Assembly: GCF_007993755.1 (NCBI RefSeq)
Contig: NZ_CP042467.1
Coordinates: 1,402,001-1,466,000, forward strand
Origin: Microvenator marinus
GTDB lineage: Bacteria; Myxococcota_A; Bradymonadia; Bradymonadales; Bradymonadaceae
Reading direction: 5' to 3'
DNA: 64,000 bases
This document shows, in pieces, positions 35,216 to 44,125 of this stretch. How positions within the stretch are numbered: position 1 is the first letter of the stretch; every line of letters begins with the position of its first letter. The translations under genes and the position numbers were made by a program. Under the pieces are notes generated by a model. The model was not told where the DNA came from. It did no database searches and saw only the letters and a program-made list of their open reading frames with translations.

Positions 35216-37165
35216 TCACCACTCAAACGACACACCACCCGCCAAGAAGAAAGGCAGGCGGAAATCCTCGTCCGGTAGGATGCTCACGCCCGTTTCAAGG
35301 CGCAATCTAAGTGATTCACCTGGCTTGAACGCCACGCCGACACCACCTCTTAAGAGTGGGGAGATATCTTCATTGGTGGCAGCGCGAGCATGAACTCCAG
35401 CTGCAATATGAGGCGCAACTTTACTATCGAGAAGACCCAGCAAGAACTGAAAACCGCCTTCAAAGAAGAAGCCCTGGTCCTCGTTGAGCAAACCCGGCGC
35501 AAGCCGCAATTCCCCGGCGAACCAAGGTGTGGTGAGTACACCAACGCGCAAGTCTAAGTTGAGTCCGTCGTCACTCCAGCCCGCGAGAGCACTGGTCCAC
35601 ACGGGCGGCCCCGACGAATCAGCGTCGCTCGCCTCAGGTTCCACCACCTTTAGCGGAATCGTGGCGATAGGCGTATCGTAGGCCATCAAGCGCAACTCAC
35701 CGTCCACAGCCTCGGCGTTGGGTACAATTTGCACGAGCAATTCGTCAGGGGCTTCGCTTCCAAAGGCATTGACGATTACGCCCTCAGGCGCCTCGACACG
35801 CAGACCTTTTGTGCGAATCGGCTCAAACCGCAATGAAAGCCCCAGGACCTCGCCGCGCTCCGCCTGTACAGACTCCGGAAGCTCAACGGGCTTTGGCGGC
35901 TCGCTTTTGAGTGCCAAGGAAGCGCTACGTCCCTGCCCTTCACATTTGACGGTTAGGTTTCCGACCTGCTTGATCTCAAAGCGCGGGCCCATCGCCTCAA
36001 CACCACACTTTTTCCCCGGAGGAGCACTGAGCGACGCACCTAGCCAGAGAGCGTTCGATGCGCCTGAAACCATGCCATTCTCAGAGACTTTGACTGACTC
36101 GACCTGAAACACCTTGGGCTTCGATGGCACACTCTCAAAGAGCTCTGAATCTACGCTCGAAACTGCGGCATAATACGTGCCGGGAGGCAGCTCCTTGACT
36201 TCCAGTCGTCGAACGTCGGCCGCCACGAACCCAGAAAAGAACACGTCAGCTCCCTTCATGTCTCGGCTCAGTTCCACATAGTATCGCTCAGCATCCTTTA
36301 TCGGCTCCCATGTCGCTGAAATAGATGCCGGCGTATCTCCCAAGGTAAGGCCATAGGTCTGAGATTCGTCGGTCCACTTTGGCGTTTCAGGCAGTGCTCT
36401 TGGCCGCTCGGGCGCTTTATCTTGAACTACGCGTGTTCCGAATCCTGCCTTCACCTGAACGTTGCGTCCCTGTGACTTACCTTTGCCGCTAACTCGAATT
36501 GGAGAACCGCTCTGATTTTCCACACGCGTCGTGCCATCGTCGTCTACGCTGACTTGTTTGACCCCTGCCTCCATCTCGGCCTGAGCACTGGGTGTTTCCA
36601 CGTCAATCCCGCCCGAAAGCTGGGTGAGGCGAGCCTTGAGCTTACCTTTTTCGACCTGGGCGCGAGGCACGCTACGCGCCAGAACATCGGCCTTTCGTGG
36701 ACCGTAGATCACAACCAGCGTGTTTTCACTCATCGCAAGTTCAGACTGATCTCGGAACGCGAGCTCCGCTCTCGACTCCTCGAGCGTGTTGACTTTCCAC
36801 GCACGAAAAAGCGGCATGCCACGCTCAGCGTCTTGCCATTGCGTCTCCGGTCCCGCTGACTTCACGGCTCCGAACGCTTGTTGTACCGCAGCCTCTGGGC
36901 GAGGCTTTAGCTTCGGAAGTTTCAAAGCGGTTCCGGGAGTACACGCGTACGCGGTCGCGCTTAAATCGTTGAACGCATGGATGATATCGTAGGCATAGAC
37001 ATCTCCGTAGAACTGCCGCGCGATAGACGTACAGGTGTCTCCATCTTTGACGACGTAGTCCTCAAAACTCTCCACGTCGTCCGGCCCAACCTGAGCATGG
37101 ACCGCTCCGGGAAGGAAAGTGAGAGCCATGCCCAAAAGACCCGAGGCCAAAACATTGTATTTCAT
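35216..37165 (-). CDS. LysM-FecR protein with a C-terminal barrel-like domain
   Basis: A protein of 649 residues. The ATG at 37165 has GGGAG six bases upstream; a start 87 bases earlier lacks a signal. The signal peptide ends HAQV. A LysM module (about 32-82) reads 'YVVKDGDTCTSIARQFYGD...LKLPKL' and should bind peptidoglycan. A FecR domain (about 110-250) has 'ESRAELAFRDQSELAMSENTLVVIYG'. Beta-sandwich segments (about 260-520) include an Fn3-like 'YYVELSRDMKG'. The final about 130 residues form amphipathic strands ending in GVSFEW, with a terminal aromatic as in outer membrane barrels. It sits 1 base after the kinase stop. A cell-wall-to-outer-membrane link is inferred. Confidence 0.78.
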   Translation of the reverse strand: MKYNVLASGLLGMALTFLPGAVHAQVGPDDVESFEDYVVKDGDTCTSIARQFYGDVYAYDIIHAFNDLSATAYACTPGTALKLPKLKPRPEAAVQQAFGAVKSAGPETQWQDAERGMPLFRAWKVNTLEESRAELAFRDQSELAMSENTLVVIYGPRKADVLARSVPRAQVEKGKLKARLTQLSGGIDVETPSAQAEMEAGVKQVSVDDDGTTRVENQSGSPIRVSGKGKSQGRNVQVKAGFGTRVVQDKAPERPRALPETPKWTDESQTYGLTLGDTPASISATWEPIKDAERYYVELSRDMKGADVFFSGFVAADVRRLEVKELPPGTYYAAVSSVDSELFESVPSKPKVFQVESVKVSENGMVSGASNALWLGASLSAPPGKKCGVEAMGPRFEIKQVGNLTVKCEGQGRSASLALKSEPPKPVELPESVQAERGEVLGLSLRFEPIRTKGLRVEAPEGVIVNAFGSEAPDELLVQIVPNAEAVDGELRLMAYDTPIATIPLKVVEPEASDADSSGPPVWTSALAGWSDDGLNLDLRVGVLTTPWFAGELRLAPGLLNEDQGFFFEGGFQFLLGLLDSKVAPHIAAGVHARAATNEDISPLLRGGVGVAFKPGESLRLRLETGVSILPDEDFRLPFFLAGGVSFEW

Positions 37166-37166
37166 A

Positions 37167-38435
37167 TCAACTCCCACGACGCTTTTTTCGTACGGCCCGT
37201 TCGAGCTTCTTGAGTAATTGAGCCGGGTCCACGGGAATCCCGACCACGTCACTCACACCGAGTTTGAGCAATGATGTGCTCTTTTCAAAATCCGAGAGCT
37301 CGGCCAAAACCAACACGGGGATATCTCCCACACTAAAATTCAAACTCGAATCCGTCACAATCAGTGCCTCAGGTGCTTCTGCATCTTCAGCTGGATGACA
37401 CACCCAGCCTGACGACTGAAGAGGCACTAACCACGCGGGATCTGGAGTTCCCAAAACGGCCACAACGCCCTTCTCCTCAAGCCCCGCGGCGACCATACCC
37501 TGGCGCACATTTGCGCTCGTCACAGCGCGTTTTGAGCGCTCATCTGACAACTCTTCGGGGCGGCCGCGCGTTGGTACATTCTGGCGCTGAAGCAATCGAT
37601 CCAAAACAAGTCGGACCTGTGACGGACTCGGGCGCTCTTTCGGCAACTTCTCGAGCATCTGCATCACAATTTCTTCGAACATCAACGGAATCGTTCGCTC
37701 GGGCGCTCTCACTCGCATCGACACGGGCGTTGAGTACATATGCGAAGCCAAAAGAGTCACCGTAACTTTATCCGTAAAGACACGCTCTCCGGTGGTCATC
37801 TCGTAGAGAATACACCCGAAGGAGTACACGTCGGACTCCGGTCCAATCTCAGCCGCAAGAATCTGCTCTGGTGAGAGATACTGCGGAGTTCCGGAGATCA
37901 CTCCTTCCTGCGTCATTCTATTTAGGTCGTTGTCTACCGCGATAAAGGCCAGTCCAAAGTCCACAACGACGGCACGAATCGTACCGTCACTCTGAGGCTC
38001 AATCAGAATATTCTCTGGCTTCAGGTCTCTGTGGACTAGGCCGATTTGATGCGCTGCATCTAAGACGTCTGCAATCTGCCGTCCGATGTTGTAGATCGTG
38101 TCAAGGTCGAGCTTTTCCCGCTTGAGCCAGCTCAACAAAGTGTGCCCACTCAAGAGCTCCATCACCAAGAATGGCATCCCATCATCGGTCCCAAAATCAT
38201 AGACTTCGACCGCATTTCGATGACGAAGCTTCGCCGCGACGCGCGCCTCGCGCTCAAAGCGTTTTCGAAACTCCTCGCTTTGAAACCCGGTGTCGTGGAG
38301 CACCTTCAGAGCGACTTCTTTACCGAGCTCGATATGAGTGGCCACAAAGACTTGTCCCGCGCCGCCCTTTCCGAGCTCACGCTCCAGGCGGTATCTGGAC
38401 GCCACCAATGTTCCCGGCTCAAGTACGCGGCTCAT
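37167..38435 (-). CDS. Ser/Thr protein kinase with C-terminal pseudo-receiver
   Basis: A protein of 422 residues. The kinase domain (about 13-280) has the glycine loop LGKGGAGQVF, ALKVL, HRDLKPEN, DFGLAF and GTPQYLSPEQ, all catalytic residues intact. The C-terminal region (about 315-422) reads like a receiver domain: 'VVAVLGTP', 'ALIVTDSS' at the phospho-Asp strand, 'IPVLVLAEL', and 'LGVSDVVGIPVDPAQLLKKL' in place of G-x-x-D-x-L-x-K-P. The Lys is replaced by Ile (GIP) and the acidic pocket is lost, so it is a pseudo-receiver. No membrane helix. It overlaps the adenylate cyclase gene by ATGA and is followed by the LysM-FecR gene after 1 base. Confidence 0.86.
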   Translation of the reverse strand: MSRVLEPGTLVASRYRLERELGKGGAGQVFVATHIELGKEVALKVLHDTGFQSEEFRKRFEREARVAAKLRHRNAVEVYDFGTDDGMPFLVMELLSGHTLLSWLKREKLDLDTIYNIGRQIADVLDAAHQIGLVHRDLKPENILIEPQSDGTIRAVVVDFGLAFIAVDNDLNRMTQEGVISGTPQYLSPEQILAAEIGPESDVYSFGCILYEMTTGERVFTDKVTVTLLASHMYSTPVSMRVRAPERTIPLMFEEIVMQMLEKLPKERPSPSQVRLVLDRLLQRQNVPTRGRPEELSDERSKRAVTSANVRQGMVAAGLEEKGVVAVLGTPDPAWLVPLQSSGWVCHPAEDAEAPEALIVTDSSLNFSVGDIPVLVLAELSDFEKSTSLLKLGVSDVVGIPVDPAQLLKKLERAVRKKRRGS

Positions 38436-40183
38436 AGAATCACCTCGTAGACGTCCACAGGCTCACCACCTTGGGTCAGCAACTCGGTCGAGGTTTTTCC
38501 GAAGTCAAAGATATCCCCGGCGGCATCTCTTGTAGCGGCCGTAGTCAAGATCTGACGTGGCCTCGCCAGTGCCTCAAGGCGCGCTGCCACGTTTACTGCG
38601 TTTCCAATCGCTGTGTACTCCATTCGGGTTTCGGAGCCGATATTTCCAATGATCGCCGGCCCAGTATTGACGCCAATGGCCAACTCCACGGTAATCCCAT
38701 AGGCTTCTTTCCAGCGCGCATTGCCGACCTCAAGCCAGGTCTGCATTTCTTCGGCCGCCTCAAGTGCCTTGATCGCATGGTCTTCAATCGGGTTCGGTGC
38801 ACCCCAAAATGCCATCACACAATCACCGAGGAATTTATCGATGGTACCGCCGTACTTGAAGACTATCTCGGTCAAGATCGTGAAGAGCTCGTTCAAAATG
38901 GCGACGACTTGCTCTGGCTCCATCTTCTCGCAAAGGGGCGTAAAACGCACAACATCGGCAAAGAGCACGGTAATCTCACGGCGCGCTCCACCCAGTTGCA
39001 TGTCTTGTTCGCGTCGAACAACGTTTTCAACCAACTCTTTTGGCAGATACCGGCCAAGGTCGTTCCGAATCGCGATCTCTCGCGCCATGGCTTCCTCGCT
39101 GGCCTGGAGCTCTTCAGCGGCACGATTCATGCCACCAGCAAGGAGCGCGACTTCGTCGCTTGTCTTGACGTTGACGCGTTCGCTGAACTTTCGTTGTGCC
39201 AGTGTTCGCGTGAATCCGACCAAGGCTTCAATAGGCCGTGTCACCCTGCGCGCGACCAGGAAGGCGAAAATCAACGCAAGTAGTGCCGCCACAATCGTGA
39301 CAATGCTCACGATCGTACGCATTCGGCTTACCGAGGCATAAGCTTCCTCCAGTGGAATATCCACCACGGTTATCCACGGGAGATTCTCCAGTGGCTTCGC
39401 AGAGACAAGCCGTTGCCGGTCTGAAGACTCCCCAGAATAGGCCACCTGAGCGCCGACCAACGTGGAGATATCTTGCCCAAGCAAACCGTCAAATGAGGTC
39501 GGCTGAAGCCTCTTTGATGGGTCCGAGTGCGCAAGCACTCTGCCTTTGGAATCCACCACGGAAAGGGCACTTCCGCCGCTTTCCCCAATTCCTGATAGCC
39601 GTGAGCCCGCCACGATTTCAACGCGCTTCTGAATTTGCTCAAGGGAAAGAGAAGCCTCCATGAAGCCGGTTATAAGCTCGGCCTTCGGATCCGGCTTGAG
39701 CGGCGCATATAGCGGCACTCTCAAGTTCCCGCCTGCATCAAGTGCTGGCTCACCAATCAAGAATCCAGCATTTTGCGTTGCGTCCTTCACTCGGTCTTCA
39801 AGACCATTTGCGGGTGCCTGAGCCCCTTGAGTGATGGTGGCGATGTAGTCGCCTTCCGGCCCATATATCGTCACACGGTCAACAAAACTTTCACCTTCCA
39901 CTAGCCGAAGGGCGAGTTCGATGCGCTGGTCCTCTGAGAGCTCGGTACCTGTCAGAACGCTGGAAATGGTGGCCATGGTGACCTTGGAGCGTTCGAGCGC
40001 GCCATCCATATTGCCTGCGATATCCTCAGCGATTGCCAGGCGAAACTCACGGCTCTGAGTCTTTAGCGTCGACTCATTGACGTCGATCAGACCAAAGCCG
40101 ACCACCAGCGTTGGAATCACTGCACCCAGCGTCCCAAAGAGGGAGAGCTTTACCCAGAGTGGAAATTTTACACGTTCACTCAT
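38432..40183 (-). CDS. Membrane adenylate cyclase: dCache-like sensor, HAMP, class III (IIIb-like) cyclase
   Basis: A protein of 583 residues. The N-terminal helix (about 12-34), an extracytoplasmic sensor (35-295) with a Cache-like 'FVDRVTIYGPEGDYIAT' and 'LSVVDSKGRVLAHSD', a second helix (297-320) and a HAMP domain (321-375) lead to a cyclase (395-580). The metal-binding Asps are in FADVVRFT and DKFLGDCVM. The purine-specifying residues are Lys (TIDKFLGD) and Thr (YTAIGN), and the transition-state pair is N and R in NAVNVAAR. Thr instead of Asp marks class IIIb, several of which respond to bicarbonate. The product is predicted to be cAMP. ATGA overlaps link it to the OmpA gene and the kinase gene. 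Confidence 0.87.
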   Translation of the reverse strand: MSERVKFPLWVKLSLFGTLGAVIPTLVVGFGLIDVNESTLKTQSREFRLAIAEDIAGNMDGALERSKVTMATISSVLTGTELSEDQRIELALRLVEGESFVDRVTIYGPEGDYIATITQGAQAPANGLEDRVKDATQNAGFLIGEPALDAGGNLRVPLYAPLKPDPKAELITGFMEASLSLEQIQKRVEIVAGSRLSGIGESGGSALSVVDSKGRVLAHSDPSKRLQPTSFDGLLGQDISTLVGAQVAYSGESSDRQRLVSAKPLENLPWITVVDIPLEEAYASVSRMRTIVSIVTIVAALLALIFAFLVARRVTRPIEALVGFTRTLAQRKFSERVNVKTSDEVALLAGGMNRAAEELQASEEAMAREIAIRNDLGRYLPKELVENVVRREQDMQLGGARREITVLFADVVRFTPLCEKMEPEQVVAILNELFTILTEIVFKYGGTIDKFLGDCVMAFWGAPNPIEDHAIKALEAAEEMQTWLEVGNARWKEAYGITVELAIGVNTGPAIIGNIGSETRMEYTAIGNAVNVAARLEALARPRQILTTAATRDAAGDIFDFGKTSTELLTQGGEPVDVYEVIL

Positions 40184-41943
40184 GGTGCTTCAGGCTCCTC
40201 GCGCTCCAAGATGTGGAACTCGACGCGTCTGTTTAGCTCTCGTCCTTTCGACGTATCGTTCGTGTCCACGGGGTGAGATTCACCAAATCCGCGTGCACTC
40301 AGACGCCCGGCATCAATCCCCTCTTCGATGAGGAATTTCATAACCGATTGTGCCCGCCGCTCGGACAAATCGAGGTTCATCGCGTCGTCTCCTCTGGAAT
40401 CCGTATGACCACTCACGCGGATTTTCTTGAGTCCAGGTTGGGTTCTGAGCACAGCCGCCATCTGCCGAAGAATCGGGAAACTCCTTGGCTGGATGCGGTC
40501 GGAAGCCGTATCGAAATACACACGCTCTCCAATCTCCAGCCTCGACCCTTTGAGACGGATCTTCGAAGGCCCATCATCGGGACAGCCCTTAAACTCAGGC
40601 ACACCAGGCACGAGTGGACATTCGTCCTCAACGTCCGAAATGCCATCTTTATCGTTGTCGAGGTCTGGACAACCGTCCTCGTCCTCAAAGCCGTCAAAAT
40701 CCTCGGGCTGATCGACGCAAGCGTCCAAATGGTCTTCAATACCATCTTGGTCAGTATCCTTGGCCGGACATCCCTTTAGCTCAAGGATACCAGCAACCAT
40801 TGGACACTCGTCATCTTCATCCAAGACGCCGTCTTGGTCGTTGTCCAAATCCGGACAGCCGTCTTCATCTTCAAACCCGTCTTTGTCCTCAGCGAGGTCT
40901 GGACAAAGATCGTCTGCATCAAGGAGGCCATCTTGGTCGTTATCGGGATCGGGACAGCCATCTTCATCCTCAAAGCCATCAAAGTCTTCGGGACCTTCGG
41001 GACAACGATCGAGCGACCGAATCACCCCGTCATTATCGGCGTCCTGAGCTGGCGGCGCATAGGCCAAGCCGCCAAGCACTCTTAGTGCCGGCGAGCCAAC
41101 GCCCGAGGTGACTCCAACACCACCCGCGGCTTGAATCTTGAGTCCGTCCACCAACATGTAAGAAAGACCGGCTTGAAGCTCCGTACTCAATGCGGAACCT
41201 CGTTCACGCTCAATATCCACGCCACCGAAACCGTTTCCAATGACGCTCAGTCCAGGCAAAGCCTCCCATTCGGCACCTAGAGCCCAGAGAAACTGTTGCC
41301 CGCCCTCGTAGGTGACGGTCTCGAGCTGCTCGCGAAAGTCCCAGCCGACATTGGCCGAAACCTTGACAGAATCACCACGATAACCTGCAAGGAGCATTGG
41401 CTGAACGCGCAAGGCGCTCTGCCTAAACTCCACAAACGCGGGCAAGAACACGCGTGTTTCAAGAGCGATTCCAAACGAATCTGTGGCGAGTACGGTGGCC
41501 TTTATACCGGCTCGAGCTTCAGAAAACCCTGCAGTCTCCACGTCTTCCGAAATATCCTCGCCAATTCCAATCTCGGGAACAGCGTCCGATGTTTGCGAAA
41601 CCATAAGGGGGACACCCACCGAAAAGGTTAAGATATCAAAGAGACCGAAAGAGAGGCCGGCATCGAGCGTGAGAGCTTGATCCACCAATGCGATCTCCAG
41701 CGAATCCTCGCCACGAAACCCGTCCTCAGTGTTCACAACGAGCGGTTTTTCAACCCAATGAACGAGGACGAAGCTGGACACCCCAAGGTGATCCAAAGCA
41801 AAAGGATGTTCGGTAGCTAGAGTTCCCGAAGCCGGGTCACGAGGATGAAAATGCTCGGCCGGAATTCGGTCTTCAGCCCAGACGCTCCCAGAGAATAAGA
41901 ATCCAGCCACGCACACGAGTGCTGCGCGATGAAAAACACTCAT
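40180..41943 (-). CDS. OmpA-like outer-membrane protein with thrombospondin type 3 repeats
   Basis: A protein of 587 residues. The ATG at 41943 gives a signal peptide (to about VWAED). The N-terminal 280 residues have alternating hydrophobic strands with a late 'GLAYAPP' and are taken as a barrel. Residues 290-435 are thrombospondin type 3 calcium-binding repeats: D-x-D-x-D-G-x-x-D-x-x-D-x-C-P, seven or eight copies. The C-terminal OmpA domain (about 455-580) has 'YFDTASDRI', 'VSGHTDSRGDD', 'NLDLSERRAQSV' and 'GFGESHP', with the Asp and Arg that bind diaminopimelate. The stop overlaps the cyclase start (ATGA). The upstream neighbour ends 21 bases before this start. Confidence 0.86.
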   Translation of the reverse strand: MSVFHRAALVCVAGFLFSGSVWAEDRIPAEHFHPRDPASGTLATEHPFALDHLGVSSFVLVHWVEKPLVVNTEDGFRGEDSLEIALVDQALTLDAGLSFGLFDILTFSVGVPLMVSQTSDAVPEIGIGEDISEDVETAGFSEARAGIKATVLATDSFGIALETRVFLPAFVEFRQSALRVQPMLLAGYRGDSVKVSANVGWDFREQLETVTYEGGQQFLWALGAEWEALPGLSVIGNGFGGVDIERERGSALSTELQAGLSYMLVDGLKIQAAGGVGVTSGVGSPALRVLGGLAYAPPAQDADNDGVIRSLDRCPEGPEDFDGFEDEDGCPDPDNDQDGLLDADDLCPDLAEDKDGFEDEDGCPDLDNDQDGVLDEDDECPMVAGILELKGCPAKDTDQDGIEDHLDACVDQPEDFDGFEDEDGCPDLDNDKDGISDVEDECPLVPGVPEFKGCPDDGPSKIRLKGSRLEIGERVYFDTASDRIQPRSFPILRQMAAVLRTQPGLKKIRVSGHTDSRGDDAMNLDLSERRAQSVMKFLIEEGIDAGRLSARGFGESHPVDTNDTSKGRELNRRVEFHILEREEPEAP

Positions 41944-41964
41944 AAATTCCGCCAAAAATGGGTC

Positions 41965-43482
41965 TCAACGTCGCCGCCGAACCAAAACAAGAGATAGGAA
42001 AGCCCATAGCATGAGTGAGGCATTTCCAAAACCTAGAGTCGAACAAGCACCTCCAGAGGCCTCGCCGCCGAACCCTACATAAGTTGGCTCAGGCTCCGGT
42101 TCTGGCTCGGGCTCCGGTTCTGGCTCAGGCTCGGGCTCCGGTTCTGGCTCAGGCTCCGGTTCTGGCTCAGGCTCGGGGTCTTCGCCGTAGCAACGCGTAT
42201 TGTACGTCTCCTCGTCTTCAATCACTTCTATCGCAATGCCCACCTTCTCACTCGAGTGGACATACGAACGCGTAGTCATCACAGCCCTCAGGCTAGGCTC
42301 CGAGTTTTGTGCTCCCCAGGTGCGTGTGTTTTCTTCCGGAGATGGAAATGGATATGGTGGCTCTTGAGGATTTCCTGAACTCACGCCAAACGGCGGGCTT
42401 TGCACGCCAAGCGGGTCGAAGTGTGCTTCTGGTACGTCAGAATCGTCCCAGAACAACGGCAGTGGCTCTTGAACACCTCCTGGAAGCACTCGGAACATCC
42501 GAATTCCAGGGCTGGCAGCGCCCACGCCGATCGTGTTGAAGTAGAGCGCACCCGTGTAGAGCCCGGCGGTGCATTCGTAGCTTCCCTGAGGTAGACGACC
42601 TGACCCACTCGACCATTCAACGCGATTAGCCCCGGGATTGACGACCACACTGAAGTTTCGGAAGTCCCCATCTGCACCTTGACAGCTCATAATGAGTTTT
42701 CCTGGTTCATCGACGGTTACCTCGAACGCCGAAGTGTCACCACCCGGCCATACCACGTTCTGCTCACACTCTTGATTTCCGTCATAGACAGCGATCTCGG
42801 GAGGCAACGGCGCGTCCACCGGTGGTGGAGGGAACTCAAACGAAAAGAACATCGGAATCGCGCGATTAACGTTGCCGTTGATGTACGGATTGACCAAGTT
42901 GGCCGCCTGCAAAACGCCCTCTTCAATGTTCAAGCCAAGGCTCGCAAAGCTCAAACTCTCTCCCAGTGGCCCCGCAATCGGCCGGTCGGAGACGAAGAAA
43001 TTACCTTCCGAAAAGTCGAGCCCTTCGGCTCGAATCTCCACCAAAGCCCCCGCATGATATACATAGAGTTTCGCAGCCCGCCTTGTTCCACCCGTTCGGT
43101 TTCTCAAAAAGAGCGAGGGCGACTGCACCCTTGAAAAAGCTTCAGTAAAATCAGGCTCGTAGACAAACAACTCCCAACTATTTTGATCGGTTTCGAACTG
43201 GAAGGTGTGCAAACCAGGGATTGGCGGATACCAAAGCCTTCCCAAACTGGACTCTTGGCCTTCGACAAAGTTTCCGTTCGGATCGTATAGCTGTACGCCA
43301 GAATAAGAGGTGAATTCGATCGATTCCTCAACCGAAAATATCTCCGCCTTCAGCGCGCTTTCCATCATCAGTACGGGCCCGGTGCCCGGCTGAATCCCGC
43401 CAAAGCTACTTTCGCCATCAGCAAACGAAACGGATGGCAATAAGAGCCCCAACGACACCAAAGTATAAGCAAGTTTCTTCAT
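41965..43482 (-). CDS. Secreted surface protein with Pro-Glu linker and MYXO-CTERM-type tail
   Basis: A protein of 505 residues. The signal peptide is MKKLAYTLVSLGLLL...VSFADG. The mature protein is beta-rich without a recognised family ('SFEFPPPPVDAPLPPE', 'GKLIMSCQGADGDFRNFSV'). About 15 Pro-Glu pairs form a stiff linker. The last 35 residues have Gly-Gly-Ala-Cys, a hydrophobic helix and RRRR, the same plan as the giant surface protein and the MYXO-CTERM family. An AGAGG Shine-Dalgarno precedes the ATG. The OmpA gene starts 21 bases after the stop, so it is probably the first gene of the operon. The Pro-Glu linker likely spans the cell wall or projects the domain. Confidence 0.72.
   Translation of the reverse strand: MKKLAYTLVSLGLLLPSVSFADGESSFGGIQPGTGPVLMMESALKAEIFSVEESIEFTSYSGVQLYDPNGNFVEGQESSLGRLWYPPIPGLHTFQFETDQNSWELFVYEPDFTEAFSRVQSPSLFLRNRTGGTRRAAKLYVYHAGALVEIRAEGLDFSEGNFFVSDRPIAGPLGESLSFASLGLNIEEGVLQAANLVNPYINGNVNRAIPMFFSFEFPPPPVDAPLPPEIAVYDGNQECEQNVVWPGGDTSAFEVTVDEPGKLIMSCQGADGDFRNFSVVVNPGANRVEWSSGSGRLPQGSYECTAGLYTGALYFNTIGVGAASPGIRMFRVLPGGVQEPLPLFWDDSDVPEAHFDPLGVQSPPFGVSSGNPQEPPYPFPSPEENTRTWGAQNSEPSLRAVMTTRSYVHSSEKVGIAIEVIEDEETYNTRCYGEDPEPEPEPEPEPEPEPEPEPEPEPEPEPEPEPTYVGFGGEASGGACSTLGFGNASLMLWAFLSLVLVRRRR
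42086..42175 (-). repeat. Fifteen 6-bp tandem units coding for Pro-Glu pairs
   Basis: On the plus strand the units are GGCTCA, GGCTCC, GGTTCT or GGCTCG, with no interruption over 90 bases. Each unit encodes one Glu-Pro dipeptide on the minus strand. Synonymous variants recur in short blocks (GGCTCA-GGCTCC-GGTTCT), pointing to block duplication. Variable length between strains is likely. Confidence 0.9.
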
Positions 43483-43571
43483 TCAAAACCTCTACACAAC
43501 AAAAAATCACTCTAGAGAGCTACCATCCTCGCGACTATCAGAACAAAACGCAAGGACTACGCGCTTCCCCA

Positions 43572-44105
43572 CTAATGCTGGGTCTTTTGCAGACGGTCCA
43601 AGGGATAGCCCTTTGCCCGGATACCATCCAAGATCCCCTGATACTTCTCATCGGACATCGTCGGCGTCCGGCTCAGAATCCACAGGTAGTCTCGGCTTGG
43701 ATGACCCACAACCGCATGGGAATAGTCTTGCGCGAGATCGATTATCCAGTAGTCGCCCCAAAACGGCCGAAAGAAGCTGACTTCTAGTTTTGCGTTCGTC
43801 TGAGTATCGACAACCCGAGCGCGCCCGTGCGCTTCGTCAATCTCACCCTGCAAAGACCCCTTTCGGCATCGGTTTAGAACGTCAATCTCACCATCTGCGC
43901 GCAATGTGTACGTTGCGGTGGTGGCAAAGCATCCTTCTTGAAACGATTGCGGGTAGCTCGCAAGCTCATACCAAGTCCCAGTGTAGCGCCCCAAGTCTAC
44001 CGATTCGACTACCTCAAGAGGCGGAAGATCGAGGCGCTCAGTCGTTGTCGGCGCGCAAGCCGCCACGACAAACATCAAGGGAAGAATGACTAAAAGTTCG
44101 CGCAT
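43572..44105 (-). CDS. blc: Bacterial lipocalin (Blc-like) lipoprotein
   Basis: A protein of 177 residues. The signal peptide ends VAAC (Cys17). The lipocalin fold is marked by the N-terminal G-x-W motif (YTGTWYELASYP), the central 'YTLRADGEIDVLNRC', and the late 'DYSHAVVGHPSRDYLWILSRTP' with the conserved R-x-Y-x-W-I-L. Bacterial Blc is an outer-membrane lipoprotein that binds fatty acids or lysophospholipids and is induced by envelope stress. A GGAG Shine-Dalgarno precedes the ATG. It lies 20 bases downstream of the Kazal lipoprotein stop, so they are probably cotranscribed. Length is normal for the family. Confidence 0.9.
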   Translation of the reverse strand: MRELLVILPLMFVVAACAPTTTERLDLPPLEVVESVDLGRYTGTWYELASYPQSFQEGCFATTATYTLRADGEIDVLNRCRKGSLQGEIDEAHGRARVVDTQTNAKLEVSFFRPFWGDYWIIDLAQDYSHAVVGHPSRDYLWILSRTPTMSDEKYQGILDGIRAKGYPLDRLQKTQH

Positions 44106-44125
44106 TTATGGGTCTCCAGAGTGGA

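Noticed and set aside
42015-42275. Leu/Ala/Arg-rich plus-strand frame across the Pro-Glu repeat
   Set aside because: A by-product of the 6-bp repeat on the opposite strand of a well-supported gene.
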